Source: Ardenticatenaceae bacterium (GTDB lineage: Bacteria > Chloroflexota > Anaerolineae > Promineifilales > Promineifilaceae). Taken from it: 64,000 nt of DNA. A program made the translations under genes and the position numbers. The stretch covers positions 1-64,000 of the forward strand of contig JACKCD010000009.1 in NCBI GenBank assembly GCA_020634215.1, read 5' to 3'. Positions 1-8,587 of this stretch are shown piece by piece; positions within the stretch are counted from its first letter, which is position 1; each line of letters opens with the position of its first letter. The notes beneath the pieces were generated by a model. The model did no database searches. It was not told the DNA's origin and saw only the letters and a list, made by a program, of their open reading frames with translations.

Positions 1-2
1 GC

Positions 3-746
3 AAAAAATATGACCAGCTAGGAGCCAACTATCATCGCTACCAGCAGATGGGCGGCAACCCGGCAGATTTTGACTTCTCCCAATGGTTTGGCGGCGGGGC
101 GGGTCAGCAAGGTGGCGTAAACCTGGGTGATCTGTTTGGCTCAGACTTCTTCGAGGCGATTTTTGGGCGGGGCGGTGGCGGCCAGCGGCAGCAGCAAACG
201 GCCGATTTTTTCGGGCGGCAGCAACAGGCGGCCAGCCTGGATGTGGAGCAAACGGTTGAGATTACGCTGGAAGAGGCGTACCAGGGAACAACTCGCACCT
301 TTAGCCAAAACGGCGACCGCTTTACGGCCAAGATTCCGGCGGGAGCGCACGATGGCTCGCGCATTCGGCTGCGGGGCAAAGGAGCGCAGTCGCCCTATGG
401 CACGGGCGATTTGTTCCTGGTGGTGAAGCTGTTGCACCACCCCGTTTTTAGGCGGAAGAAGGAGCAACTGCTGGTGACGGTGGAGGTGGATGTGTTAACG
501 GCCGTTCTTGGCGGCAAAATTACCGTTCCCACCCTCTCCGGCCCCGTCAAGCTCACCATTCCCGCCGGGACGCAGGGTGGGCAAACATTCCGCTTGAAAG
601 GCAAAGGCATGCCCAGCCCCAGCCAAAAAGAGACATACGGTGATCTGTTGGCTACGGTAAATATCCGCGTGCCGCGCAAGCTGGGCGAAAAAGAGCGGGC
701 ACTGTATGAAGAGTTGGCAAAACTTTCGGATAGCAGTACCGATTAA
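3..746 (+). CDS. J-domain co-chaperone (DnaJ/CbpA-like), 5' end cut by window edge
   Basis: Co-chaperone of Hsp70 (DnaK) in the cytosol. The reading frame is open from base 3, upstream of the first ATG (48). The residues there (KKYDQLGANY) match the end of a J domain, so the gene starts outside the window. A Gly/Phe-rich linker follows (roughly residues 17-75 counted from base 3), then two C-terminal beta-sandwich substrate-binding domains with motifs such as IPAGAHDGSRIRLRGKG and IPAGTQGGQTFRLKGKG. No CxxCxGxG zinc-finger repeats are present, so it is the CbpA-like class rather than classical DnaJ. A strong terminator follows directly. The family call is secure; the cellular role is by homology. 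Confidence 0.9.
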   Translation, partial: KKYDQLGANYHRYQQMGGNPADFDFSQWFGGGAGQQGGVNLGDLFGSDFFEAIFGRGGGGQRQQQTADFFGRQQQAASLDVEQTVEITLEEAYQGTTRTFSQNGDRFTAKIPAGAHDGSRIRLRGKGAQSPYGTGDLFLVVKLLHHPVFRRKKEQLLVTVEVDVLTAVLGGKITVPTLSGPVKLTIPAGTQGGQTFRLKGKGMPSPSQKETYGDLLATVNIRVPRKLGEKERALYEELAKLSDSSTD

Positions 747-758
747 CCTAAAAATGAT

Positions 759-811
759 AAACAAAGTCGTCGAGGCACGAAAGCGTGATCTTCGACGACC
801 TTGTTGTTTTT
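759..811 (+). terminator. Rho-independent terminator after the J-domain gene
   Basis: A long stem (arms about 760-779 and 785-806, e.g. AAAGTCGTCGA pairing with TCGACGACCTT, loop around GAAA) is followed by a T-run at 806-811. It lies 13 bases after the stop of the J-domain gene and just before the HtrA gene, so it separates the two transcription units. Confidence 0.8.
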
Positions 812-818
812 ACTCCCC

Positions 819-2024
819 ATGAAAATGATTCGTCAACAACCTGTTTTGATTTTGGCTTTTTTGCTTTTGTTTACTGGTTTAGCTTGCGAGGCGTTTGGTA
901 ATGCTGTGCCTGCCGTAGATGAAACCGCCATTGTGGAGGCGGCTGTTTCTACGGTGGAGGCGCGGCTGCCGGAGCCGTCGGAAGCTGGGGGAACTTTGCC
1001 ACAGGTGGTGCCAACTTTAACGGCCGTTCAATCTCTCCCCATTAGCACAGATTTGGAAGCTTCATTGGTTGGCGTGTATCAACAAGCCAACCAGGCCGTT
1101 GTCCATATTTTTGTTTTGGACAGCAGCGGGGCGGTGCTGGGGACGGGCAGTGGCTTCGTGATTGACAAAGACGGCCATATTGTGACCAATAACCATGTTG
1201 TGGCTGATGGTGCCGAGTTCCAAGTGGTGTTTGCCAATGGTGAAAGCAGCCGCGCCACGGTGGCGGGTACCGATGTAGACAGCGATTTGGCGGTGGTGAC
1301 GGCTGAGACATGGCCGGCCGACATCATACCGCTGCCGTTGGGTGACTCAACGGCCGTTCAGGTCGGTCAATTTGTCGTTGCCATTGGCAACCCCTTTGGC
1401 GAAGCAGGCTCCATGTCTGTGGGCATCATCAGTGGGCTAGGGCGTACCATTGAATCGCAGCGCATTGCTGATGGCGGCGGGCGCTACTCGCTGCCTCAGG
1501 TCATCCAAACCGATGCGGCTATCAACCCCGGCAACTCTGGCGGCCCCTTGCTCAACCTGAATGGGGAAGTGATTGGGGTGAATAGCTCCATTCTGACGCG
1601 CACCGGCACAAATTCGGGTGTGGGTTTTTCCATTCCCGTCGCAGCCGTGAAGCGAATTGCTCCGGCACTCATTGCCGATGGTTCTTACACGTATCCCTAT
1701 ATCGGCATTCGCATGTCTGACAATAACCTGTCGCTGCAAGAGCTGCTTGGCTTGCCCCGTACCACGGGTGTTTATGTGACCGAAGTTTCGGCCGGCACGC
1801 CTGCCGAGGGTGCAGGGATGGTTGGCAGTGGGTTTGACCAGGTTGGCACGCCAGGGCGTGGTGGCGATTTGATTGTTGCCATTGATGAGATTCCAGTCAA
1901 AGATACTGGAGATCTAATCAGTTATTTGGTATTCCACACCGAAGTGGGACAGACGGTGCAGATGAGGGTACTGCGGAACGGTGAGGAGTTGACGCTGCCG
2001 TTGACGCTGGGAGCGCGGCCGTAG
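819..2024 (+). CDS. HtrA/DegP-type trypsin-like serine protease with PDZ domain
   Basis: Envelope quality-control protease. A hydrophobic N-terminus (about residues 5-24) ends in a cysteine (GLAC), which suggests a signal peptide or lipoprotein anchor, although the lipobox is not canonical. After a low-complexity linker comes the protease domain with the triad His (NNHVVADG), Asp (DVDSDLAVV) and Ser (GNSGGPLL). A single C-terminal PDZ domain follows (about residues 290-395). The length, about 400 aa, is normal for the family. The frame also opens at a TTG (801), but that lies inside the upstream terminator, so ATG 819 or ATG 825 is preferred. There is no obvious Shine-Dalgarno sequence. Confidence 0.9.
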   Translation: MKMIRQQPVLILAFLLLFTGLACEAFGNAVPAVDETAIVEAAVSTVEARLPEPSEAGGTLPQVVPTLTAVQSLPISTDLEASLVGVYQQANQAVVHIFVLDSSGAVLGTGSGFVIDKDGHIVTNNHVVADGAEFQVVFANGESSRATVAGTDVDSDLAVVTAETWPADIIPLPLGDSTAVQVGQFVVAIGNPFGEAGSMSVGIISGLGRTIESQRIADGGGRYSLPQVIQTDAAINPGNSGGPLLNLNGEVIGVNSSILTRTGTNSGVGFSIPVAAVKRIAPALIADGSYTYPYIGIRMSDNNLSLQELLGLPRTTGVYVTEVSAGTPAEGAGMVGSGFDQVGTPGRGGDLIVAIDEIPVKDTGDLISYLVFHTEVGQTVQMRVLRNGEELTLPLTLGARP

Positions 2025-2029
2025 AGGCG

Positions 2030-2098
2030 GTAATCAGTAAACAGTAATCAGTAATCAGTAGACCGTACTGATTACCGATAACTGATTACCGATTACTG
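2030..2098. repeat. Intergenic hairpin repeat, class A (GTAATCAGT words)
   Basis: The left arm is made of repeated GTAATCAGT/AAACAGT words and the right arm of their complements (ACTGATTACCGAT), with a short GACCG loop. Related copies occur at 40190, 42257, 49678 and 51093. It lies between the HtrA and baeRF genes and is followed by an AACGGCCGTT palindrome. It may act as a transcript end or mRNA-stabilising structure; that is inference. Confidence 0.75.
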
Positions 2099-2210
2099 GT
2101 AAAAACGGCCGTTTTGTGGAAAATCTGTTTGCCTAATTGGACAACATTACGTTTACAACAGAGGTTCTTGATTCAATAGAACCTCGCCACACGATGATTA
2201 GGAGGTAACC

Positions 2211-3314
2211 ATGTCTCGTCAAGATCAGTTACAGAGTTTGCTTTCATTAGACGCAGGTAGTAACAAAGTCGTTAGCCTCTATCTTGACACCGATAGCTCA
2301 CGTCAATCCACCGAAGCGATCAGGCTTCAGGCGCGGACGATGCTAAAGGAAAACTGCGGCGCACTCGAAGCAGACGCGGCAGCCATTGAGCGTTATCTCG
2401 ATTACAGTTTTGATTGGTCAAAGCCTGGTCTGGCGCTGTTTTCTTGTGCAGAGCAGAACTTTTTTGAAGCGTATCCCATTGCTGTTTCCTTCCGTAACCG
2501 AGTGCGGGTGGCTGATAAGCCCTACGTGAAGCATTTGGCTCATTTTCTGGATTACTACGCTGCCTATGGGGTCATCCTGGTGGATCGGTTAGGGGTACGG
2601 TTTCTGGTTTATGACTTGGGAGAACTGGTTGAAACAGAAGGGCATTTGGGGGAGGATGTGCGCCGTCTCAAAAGCGGGCAAGGCCCCATGACGATGGGTA
2701 TTCGCGGCGGGTTGGGGGGTGACCGGCACGAAGAAGAAGTGGCACATCGCAACATGCGTGAGGCGGCGGCGGCAGCGCAGGAATTCTTTGCCAGACGGCC
2801 GATTCGTCGTCTCTTTTTAGGGGGGCATCCAACGGCCGTTTCTGAATTTCGTGAACTACTTTCCAAACAATTACAAAGCTGTATTGCGGGTACCTTTAAC
2901 ATTGACAGCAACGCCACTGAACATGAAGTTGGGCAGCGGGCGTTGGCGCTGCTGCGTGAGGCGAATGAGGAACGTGAGGCCAAATTGGTGCAAACGCTGG
3001 TGGAGCAGCATGGACAGGGTGGTAGTGCGGTTGTAGGATTGGATGATACGCTTCAGGCGGTGTGTGACCGCCGAGTGCAAACGCTGCTAATTGGCGACGG
3101 TTTTCGTACACCTGGTTACAAGGATGAGGGGATGCGGTTTGTGATAGCTAATCTGGCGAAAAGCCCGCTCAGCGATCAGGAGTTGGTGGAGGTGAATGAC
3201 GTGGTGGAAACGGCCGTTACCTACACCATTGAGCAGGGCGGGCATGTGGAAGTGATTAGCGGCAATCCACAGCTTGAGTCGGCCGGCCGTATTGGGGCCA
3301 TTTTGCGCTACTAA
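2211..3314 (+). CDS. baeRF-family protein (bacterial archaeo-eukaryotic release factor-like)
   Basis: 367-aa soluble protein with the architecture of the bacterial eRF1/Vms1-related (baeRF) family: an N-terminal divergent domain, a central RNase-H-like eRF1 domain-2-type region with a Gly-rich loop (about residues 160-175, GIRGGLGGDRHEEE) and a C-terminal L7Ae-like domain ending in a segment like VISGNPQLES. Such proteins are proposed to act at the ribosome (peptide release or tRNA cleavage), but bacterial members are largely uncharacterised. A strong Shine-Dalgarno sequence (AGGAGGT, 2200-2206) supports ATG 2211. The gene stands alone between hairpins. Confidence 0.7.
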   Translation: MSRQDQLQSLLSLDAGSNKVVSLYLDTDSSRQSTEAIRLQARTMLKENCGALEADAAAIERYLDYSFDWSKPGLALFSCAEQNFFEAYPIAVSFRNRVRVADKPYVKHLAHFLDYYAAYGVILVDRLGVRFLVYDLGELVETEGHLGEDVRRLKSGQGPMTMGIRGGLGGDRHEEEVAHRNMREAAAAAQEFFARRPIRRLFLGGHPTAVSEFRELLSKQLQSCIAGTFNIDSNATEHEVGQRALALLREANEEREAKLVQTLVEQHGQGGSAVVGLDDTLQAVCDRRVQTLLIGDGFRTPGYKDEGMRFVIANLAKSPLSDQELVEVNDVVETAVTYTIEQGGHVEVISGNPQLESAGRIGAILRY

Positions 3315-3319
3315 CCATG

Positions 3320-3516
3320 AAACCTCCGAGTCTGTTTGGTTGTTTACAAAATAACCGGGCAAAAAAGCAAGAAGCTTCTCATGTCATTCCGAGTTCCTCC
3401 GAGGAATCTTTCCGCTTCTTGGAGGTGAAAGATTCCTCGCTCCGAAGACTTCGCTCGGAATGACATTTACCCGATTAATTTGTTAACCTACTACCAGACC
3501 TCGGAGGTTTTTTCTG
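3320..3516. terminator. Terminator whose loop is occupied by the 160-bp element
   Basis: The arms AAACCTCCGAGTCTG (3320-3334) and CAGACCTCGGAGGTTT (3495-3510) are complementary, and the right arm is followed by TTTTT. Together they would be an ordinary, probably bidirectional terminator between the convergent baeRF and MFS genes. The 160-bp fold-back element sits precisely between the arms. Confidence 0.7.
3335..3494 (+). repeat. 160-bp fold-back (MITE-like) element, copy 1
   Basis: Nearly identical, in reverse orientation, to 28472-28631. The element is an imperfect inverted repeat: ends related to GGTT..ACAAA.TAA.CGGG.AAA, and an inner stem built on TGTCATTCCGAG and its complement, with GAGGAATCTTTC motifs. 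It has no coding capacity. Both copies in this window are 160 bp and both lie between the arms of a hairpin, so it behaves like a mobile element that prefers terminator loops. How it moves is unknown. Confidence 0.8.
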
Positions 3517-3517
3517 G

Positions 3518-4714
3518 TCAAATTTTTCTGCCCGTTGGCAAAAACCAGACGGCGGGGACGCTGAGCCAGGCAAGAACACCGCTCCACAAAAAGACAGGGG
3601 AAAGGCCAAAGCGGTCGGCGGCAAAGCCAACGACCCAGACGGCGAGGGAGCGGATGAGGAAGTTGGTGGCGAGAAAGGAGCCGTTTGCCAGGGCGCGGTT
3701 AGTGGGAAATTGGTCTTGAACCAGGGCAAGCATAACGGCCGTTGGAGCCAAAACGGTGAAGCCGAGGAGAGCGAGGGAAACGGCCGTTAATCCCGCCGGG
3801 CCAAATAAAAACAGCAGCATAAACAGCGGAGCCAACGCCAGCACAATCCCCAGCATCCCTCGCCGCCCTAGTCGGTCACTCAACGTTCCCGACAACAGCG
3901 CTCCGGCTACGCCAGCCCCCTCTAAAATCGTCAGCGAACTGTTGGAGAGCCACAAATCCGCCTGCTTCACATCGGTCATAAACAGTGGCAAGAAGGTGGT
4001 CAACGATACCAGCAAAAACTGCCGTGCCAGCATTAGCCAAATGAGAACCAGGAAAACTTTTTGGGCGCGGGGCAGCAGTTCACGAATCATCTTGCCATCA
4101 AGCGTGGGGCGGCTGGACGCCGATACCTGCCGCAGCCGAAAATAAAGCACAGCCGACGTAATCCATCCCAGAACCATTAACTTCCACAGCCCTTCCAGCC
4201 CAAACCAGGTAACCCCAGCCGTGACCAACAGCGGCCCTAATGTACGCCCCAGTTCGCCAGAGGCCATAAAAATGCTCATGCCGGTGCCGGTGCGGTTGCC
4301 GGAAACGCGCCCAATCATGGCTGGAGCGGGGGCATGGAAGGCGGCGATGCTTAACCCGGCGATGACGAGCAAAAAGGCCAATGATGCGTAGCTGGGCATT
4401 AGCCCCATCAAGCTCATGAGGGTGGCGGTGACACCAGGTGCCAGGATGATGAAGTAGCGCAGACTGATCTTGTCGGCCAGGTAGCCTACGAAGGGGTTCA
4501 TGAGGCCGGGAAGCTGGGCAAAAATGGTGAGGCTGCCGGCCAGGGCATAGTTGGTGGACAGTTTGTCTTGCAGCACGGGCAGCAGAGGGGCGATGAAGGC
4601 ACTGAATGTGTCGTGGACAAAGTGACCGCCCGCAATGGTGAGGACTTGCTCGGTGTGAAAGGTTTCGTCGTGGGCGTGAACGGCCGTTTGGGCAGAGGTG
4701 GATTGTGGGTTCAT
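3518..4714 (-). CDS. MFS transporter
   Basis: About 398-aa inner-membrane protein with about 12 hydrophobic helices. It has the cytoplasmic loop motif of major facilitator proteins after helix 2 (GYLADKISLR) and the related motif in the second half (GTLSDRLGRRG). The substrate is unknown; the sequence resembles Bcr/CynX- or fosmidomycin-resistance-like carriers only in general terms. The frame opens at TTG 4720, but ATG 4714 (MNPQSTSAQ) is preferred. The 5' side is a class C hairpin with no clear Shine-Dalgarno sequence. The gene converges with the baeRF gene, and its last codons lie beside the interrupted terminator. Confidence 0.85.
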   Translation of the reverse strand: MNPQSTSAQTAVHAHDETFHTEQVLTIAGGHFVHDTFSAFIAPLLPVLQDKLSTNYALAGSLTIFAQLPGLMNPFVGYLADKISLRYFIILAPGVTATLMSLMGLMPSYASLAFLLVIAGLSIAAFHAPAPAMIGRVSGNRTGTGMSIFMASGELGRTLGPLLVTAGVTWFGLEGLWKLMVLGWITSAVLYFRLRQVSASSRPTLDGKMIRELLPRAQKVFLVLIWLMLARQFLLVSLTTFLPLFMTDVKQADLWLSNSSLTILEGAGVAGALLSGTLSDRLGRRGMLGIVLALAPLFMLLFLFGPAGLTAVSLALLGFTVLAPTAVMLALVQDQFPTNRALANGSFLATNFLIRSLAVWVVGFAADRFGLSPVFLWSGVLAWLSVPAVWFLPTGRKI

Positions 4715-4720
4715 AATCAA

Positions 4721-4792
4721 TTGAGACTGGAGACTGGAAGACTAGGAGATTCAAAACAATCTCTCAATTTCTCAGTTTCTCAATCTCCTCCT
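4721..4792. repeat. Intergenic hairpin repeat, class C (GGAGATT/AATCTCC words)
   Basis: The left arm has GAGACTGGAGACTGGAAGACTAGGAGATT words and the right arm AATCTCTCAATTTCTCAG-type words. It fills the gap between the MFS gene and the CitE-like gene. Relatives lie at 7284, 50186 and 61034. Confidence 0.6.
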
Positions 4793-4821
4793 TAACATTT
4801 GACAGACTTTAGGCAGGAAGA

Positions 4822-5703
4822 CTACTTCATTCGCTGGGCAATGGCAAGGATACGGTGCATGGTTCGCAAAACCGGCCGTTCGATGAGCTTGCCGTCAAGC
4901 ACCACCACGCCGCTGCCCTGCGCCGCAAACGCCGACACCACCCGTTCCGCCTCGGCAATTTGGGCGGGAGTGGGGCTAAAACAGCGGTTGATGATGGGAA
5001 TTTGCCGGGGATGAACGGCCGCTTTTCCCCCAAACCCCAGTCGTTTGCTGGCCTCCGTTTCCACCTCCAGCCCCGCCGTGTCGTTAAAGTTAAGGTACGG
5101 CACATCCAGCACGTCAATGCCAGCACCGGCGGCAGCATGAACCACCCGCGAACGGCCGTAAAGCAGCCCCTCCCAATTCGCTTCCAGCCGTAAATCGGCC
5201 GCCAAGTCCACCCCGCCAAAAAGCAGCGATGCCACCCGCTGGCTGGCGCGGGCAATGGCGTAGCAATCTTCCAGCCCCTCATTGGTTTCGATAATCACGT
5301 GCAATTGGATGTGGGGGTGAGGGGCAAGCAGGTCATCATATAGCCGAATTTCATTAGCACTTTTGACCTTGGGCAGCATGAGGGCGGATGGTGGCGTTGA
5401 AGCTGCCAACACAGCTTGCAAATCAGCCAGCCCCTCAGCCGTGCGAATGCTATTGATGCGAAGAATAGGTTCAGGGGCAGCCACCGCCTCCCCAGCTTCG
5501 TCCGCGTTTGTCTGTGTTTGTCCGCGTCCCATTGTGGCAAAGAACGCCATCATCTGCCACCGTGCCGTCTCTTTGTTGGCTGGGGCAACGGCATCTTCTA
5601 AATCAGCCGTGACCATATCGGCCCCCGCTTGCGCCGCTTTCGCATACAGTGCCGGTTTGTTGCCAGGAAAAAAGAGCAGACTGCGACGGGGAGAATCGAT
5701 CAT
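4822..5703 (-). CDS. CitE-like HpcH/HpaI aldolase/citrate lyase family protein
   Basis: 293-aa cytosolic TIM-barrel enzyme of the CitE/malyl-CoA lyase-like family. It starts RRSLLFFPGNKP, the typical CitE N-terminus, followed by ADLEDAVAP (metal- and CoA-ester-binding region), LMLPKVKS, IETNEGL and FGGVDLAADL, and ends with KAAVHPRQIP. Members cleave or form 3-hydroxy-acyl-CoA thioesters such as malyl-CoA or citramalyl-CoA; the substrate here is not determined. The open frame extends 52 codons upstream into the hemolysin III gene, but ATG 5703 matches the family start and lies 13 bases after that gene's stop codon, so the two are probably co-transcribed. Confidence 0.85.
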   Translation of the reverse strand: MIDSPRRSLLFFPGNKPALYAKAAQAGADMVTADLEDAVAPANKETARWQMMAFFATMGRGQTQTNADEAGEAVAAPEPILRINSIRTAEGLADLQAVLAASTPPSALMLPKVKSANEIRLYDDLLAPHPHIQLHVIIETNEGLEDCYAIARASQRVASLLFGGVDLAADLRLEANWEGLLYGRSRVVHAAAGAGIDVLDVPYLNFNDTAGLEVETEASKRLGFGGKAAVHPRQIPIINRCFSPTPAQIAEAERVVSAFAAQGSGVVVLDGKLIERPVLRTMHRILAIAQRMK

Positions 5704-5716
5704 GGGTTGAGCCAGT

Positions 5717-6379
5717 CTAGGCACCGGGCAGCACGTGAAAGAGGATGGCAAAAAAGTGGCACATGCTGCCGCCCAGAACAAACAAATGCCAGATGGCGTG
5801 GTTAAAGGGCAGCTTTTGCCAGGCGTAGAAGATGACACCAACGGTGTAACAAACGCCACCTGCTACTAGCCAGACCAAACCGCCGGGCGGAATGGCGACA
5901 AGCATCTCTTTAAGGCCAATGAGGCATATCCAACCCATGAGAACATAGGCGGCGGTGGAAATTTTGTCGTAGCGGCCGGTATACATTGTTTTAAAGATGA
6001 TGCCGATAATTGCCAGTGCCCAGACAAAGCCAAAGATTGACCATCCCCACGGGCCGCGCATGTTGACCAGGGTAATCGGGGTGTAGGTTCCGGCAATGAG
6101 CAGGTAGATGGCAGCATGATCCATAATGCGGAAAATGCGCTTGGCATCCGGGTGCTGGATGGCGTGGTAGAGGGTAGAGGCGGTGTAGAGCAAAACAAGG
6201 CTGGCACCATAAATGCTAAAGCTGACAATGCGCCAAGCGTCGCCATAAATGGCGGCCAGCACGACCAATACCGTTAACCCGGCAACGCTTAACATGGCAC
6301 CAATGCCATGCGTGATGCCGTTGGCGATCTCCTCGCTGAGGGTATAAACTGCTTCGGTTTTGCTGTTTTTTGTACTCAT
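5717..6379 (-). CDS. Hemolysin III family (PAQR/YqfA-like) membrane protein
   Basis: 220-aa integral membrane protein with seven hydrophobic segments. It carries the family signatures EEIANGITHGIGA near residue 15, STLYHAIQHPDAK (about 68-80), DHAAIYLLIAGTYTP (about 86-100) and a C-terminal WHLFVLGGSMCHFFAI. The conserved His and Asp residues form a zinc site in PAQR proteins. The hemolysin name is historical; the function in bacteria is unclear (membrane homeostasis is suggested for some members). It is first in a minus-strand pair with the CitE-like gene. Confidence 0.9.
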   Translation of the reverse strand: MSTKNSKTEAVYTLSEEIANGITHGIGAMLSVAGLTVLVVLAAIYGDAWRIVSFSIYGASLVLLYTASTLYHAIQHPDAKRIFRIMDHAAIYLLIAGTYTPITLVNMRGPWGWSIFGFVWALAIIGIIFKTMYTGRYDKISTAAYVLMGWICLIGLKEMLVAIPPGGLVWLVAGGVCYTVGVIFYAWQKLPFNHAIWHLFVLGGSMCHFFAILFHVLPGA

Positions 6380-6524
6380 GAGTGGATTGTAACGTGGTTT
6401 GATGCGAAGGGGTATGGTTTTCAGGGTTTGATCATGTTGGTATTGGGATTGGAGATTGGTGAAGGGTGGGGGAATTTTGGGTGAAGGTTACGCAACTGCG
6501 GGGTGGGTCTGGTAAAATGGGGGC

Positions 6525-7280
6525 ATGAGTGAACAACAACGTGTGGCTTTGATTACAGGTGTAGCGGGGGGAATTGGCCGAGCAACGGCCGTTTCTTTCC
6601 ACAATGCTGGCTGGTATGTCGTTGGCGTAGATCGGCAGGCGGCGACTGGACTGCCGGGGATTGACCGGTATATTCAGGCGGATGCCGCGTTGCCGAGTGA
6701 GATTCGGGGGGCGTTGCGGGTGGTGGAGGGGGAAAACGGCCGTTTGGACACCCTCATCAACAACGCCGCCATCCAAGTCACCAAACCAATGATGGAAATG
6801 ACCCTGGCCGAATGGGACGACATCATGAACGTCAACGTCCGCTCCGCCTTTGTCTTCACCCAAGCTGCCCATCAACTGCTCAAAGCATCGGCCGGCAGCA
6901 TCGTCAACGTCAGCTCCGTCCACGCCGTCGCCACCTCCGCCGACATCGCCGCCTATGCCGCCAGCAAAGGGGCACTGCTGGCTCTCACCCGCGCCCTTGC
7001 CGTTGAACTAGCGGCCGACAACATCCGCGTCAACGCCATTTTGCCCGGAGCCGTAGACACCCCCATGCTCCGCGCTGGCCTCAATCGCGGCCACGTTAGC
7101 GGCACCGTCGAAGAAAAAATCCGCGCCCTCGCCGCCAAAACCGTCATCGGCCGCGTCGGCGACACCGACGAAATCGCCCGCTGCATCCTCTTCCTCGCCG
7201 ACAGCACCCAATCCTCCTTCATGACCGGCCAATCCCTCATCGTAGACGGCGGGGCCACGGCGCGGCTTAGTACAGAATAA
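6525..7280 (+). CDS. Short-chain dehydrogenase/reductase (SDR)
   Basis: 251-aa classical SDR, NAD(P)-dependent. The cofactor motif is TGVAGGIGRA (residues 11-20), then NNAAI (about 80), the catalytic Ser in NVSSVHA (about 130) and YAASK (Tyr and Lys, about 145-149). The C-terminal SFMTGQSLIVDGG is the usual family end. The substrate is unknown. Internal base composition changes abruptly at the AACGGCCGTT site near 6736: the coding strand is G-rich before and C-rich after it, although the reading frame is continuous. Confidence 0.9.
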   Translation: MSEQQRVALITGVAGGIGRATAVSFHNAGWYVVGVDRQAATGLPGIDRYIQADAALPSEIRGALRVVEGENGRLDTLINNAAIQVTKPMMEMTLAEWDDIMNVNVRSAFVFTQAAHQLLKASAGSIVNVSSVHAVATSADIAAYAASKGALLALTRALAVELAADNIRVNAILPGAVDTPMLRAGLNRGHVSGTVEEKIRALAAKTVIGRVGDTDEIARCILFLADSTQSSFMTGQSLIVDGGATARLSTE

Positions 7281-7283
7281 AAT

Positions 7284-7352
7284 GGAGATTGGAGATTGGG
7301 GATTAGGCACTTCGCTACGACCAATCTCCAATCTCCAACCCCCAATCTCCTC
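7284..7352. repeat. Intergenic hairpin repeat, class C
   Basis: GGAGATTGGAGATTGGGGATT on the left pairs with CCAATCTCCAATCTCC-type sequence on the right, around a loop of about 20 bases. It sits in the gap between the SDR and the DUF115-like gene. The reading frame of the latter runs through it, but the repeat is not part of the protein. Confidence 0.75.
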
Positions 7353-7353
7353 C

Positions 7354-8115
7354 ATGCTCTACCAAACCAAACAAACCATCCATGCCCTTCGCAGCCGTTT
7401 GGCTTACCGCCGCTATGTTGCCCAACAAGCTGACAGCTTAGAGCGACTTGCCGCCGTCAAGGACATTCACCGGGGGGAGCGCTGCTTTATCATCGGCAAC
7501 GGCCCCAGCCTGAAGCAAACGGATTTGACCCGACTGCGTCATGAGTTCACTTTCGGCCTCAACCGCATCTACCTGCTCTTTCCTGAATTGGGCTTCACCA
7601 CCACCTATTTTGTCTCCTTCAATCGGCTGGTGCTGGAACAATTTGCCGCTGAAATTGGCAACAACGTCCCCGTACCAAAGTTCACAAGCTGGGAAAACCA
7701 CGATCTCACCCACGCCATCCCTGATTTCAGCTACCTGTTTCGCCACAACGGAGTCGGGTTTTATGGCGACGTGGGGCGTGGGGTGTGGGGTGGTGGCACT
7801 GTCACCTATGTGGCAATGCAGTTGGCGTTCCACATGGGGTTCCAGCAGGTCATTCTAATTGGGGTTGACCACTCCTTTGCCACCCAGGGCAAAGCCAACA
7901 AAACCATCACCTCCGACAGCGGCGATCCCAACCATTTTGACCCGCGCTACTTTGGCAAAGGGATTCGCTGGCAGTTGCCTGACCTGGAAACATCGGAGCT
8001 TGGTTACAGTTTGGCACGGCAGCACTATGAGTCGGCCGGCCGACAAATCATAGACGCAACCATCGGGGGCAAACTGCAAATCTTCGCCAAAGCTGCCTAC
8101 GATACGCTGTTTTGA
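7354..8115 (+). CDS. DUF115/MAF-like putative glycosyltransferase
   Basis: 253-aa protein with the opening motif CFIIGNGPSLKQTDL and later GGGTVTYVAMQLAFHMGFQQVILIGVDHSF (written here as the span about residues 140-170), characteristic of the DUF115 (MAF_flag10-like) family. This family includes proteins that transfer or process nonulosonic or other sugars on surface structures. ATG 7354 is chosen because the open frame upstream is only the class C hairpin. It is followed by the antitoxin-like gene with its own promoter. The sugar substrate cannot be told. Confidence 0.7.
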   Translation: MLYQTKQTIHALRSRLAYRRYVAQQADSLERLAAVKDIHRGERCFIIGNGPSLKQTDLTRLRHEFTFGLNRIYLLFPELGFTTTYFVSFNRLVLEQFAAEIGNNVPVPKFTSWENHDLTHAIPDFSYLFRHNGVGFYGDVGRGVWGGGTVTYVAMQLAFHMGFQQVILIGVDHSFATQGKANKTITSDSGDPNHFDPRYFGKGIRWQLPDLETSELGYSLARQHYESAGRQIIDATIGGKLQIFAKAAYDTLF

Positions 8116-8145
8116 TAACCAACACCATATTCCCGAAATCTTTTA

Positions 8146-8154
8146 TGCTATAAT
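8146..8154 (+). promoter_or_regulatory. Extended -10 promoter giving a probable leaderless transcript
   Basis: TGCTATAAT is a perfect extended -10 element (TGnTATAAT). No good -35 hexamer is seen. Transcription would start around 8160-8162, at the ATG of the next gene. The upstream ATG at 8153 lies inside the -10 box and cannot be the start from this promoter. Confidence 0.6.
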
Positions 8155-8161
8155 GAGACAC

Positions 8162-8587
8162 ATGATTTCTGCTACCCATACGATTCACATTTCAGAGACC
8201 TTGTATCAGCGACTGAGTCGGCAGGCGCGGGCTGGTGATAAAACCGTTGATGAAGTGGCTGAACAAATGTTGGAACGTGTGTTGCCTCCCTCCGTTGGCA
8301 ATGTTCCCGAACGCTGGCGCGATGATTTAGAACAAATGCAAGCAATGGATGATGAAACGCTGTGGCGTATAGCACAAACAGATTTTCCTGCCGAGCTTAT
8401 GGAACAGTATGAAGACCTCTTGGAGGCCAATGCCAAACGTGACCTCTTGCCTTCTGAACGGTTGCAGCTAAACATGTTGCGTGACGAGGCCGATTTATTG
8501 ATGCTGCGTCGCGGTTATGCGTCTTTGCTGCTGCATTGGCGTGGCTACAACATTCCCAATCCTTACGATGTAACATCGGATGAGTAA
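8162..8587 (+). CDS. Small antitoxin-like protein paired with HNH gene
   Basis: About 141-aa acidic, helical protein. The N-terminus (THTIHISETLYQRLSRQAR) looks like a ribbon-helix-helix strand plus helix, and the rest is amphipathic helix. It overlaps the following HNH gene by eight bases (ATGAG at 8580), so the two are translationally coupled. Such pairs, a ribbon-helix-helix-like protein followed by an HNH nuclease, are common in Chloroflexota and cyanobacteria and may be toxin-antitoxin or mobile nuclease systems; that role is inference. The start at ATG 8162 is set by the promoter, giving a leaderless mRNA. Confidence 0.6.
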   Translation: MISATHTIHISETLYQRLSRQARAGDKTVDEVAEQMLERVLPPSVGNVPERWRDDLEQMQAMDDETLWRIAQTDFPAELMEQYEDLLEANAKRDLLPSERLQLNMLRDEADLLMLRRGYASLLLHWRGYNIPNPYDVTSDE

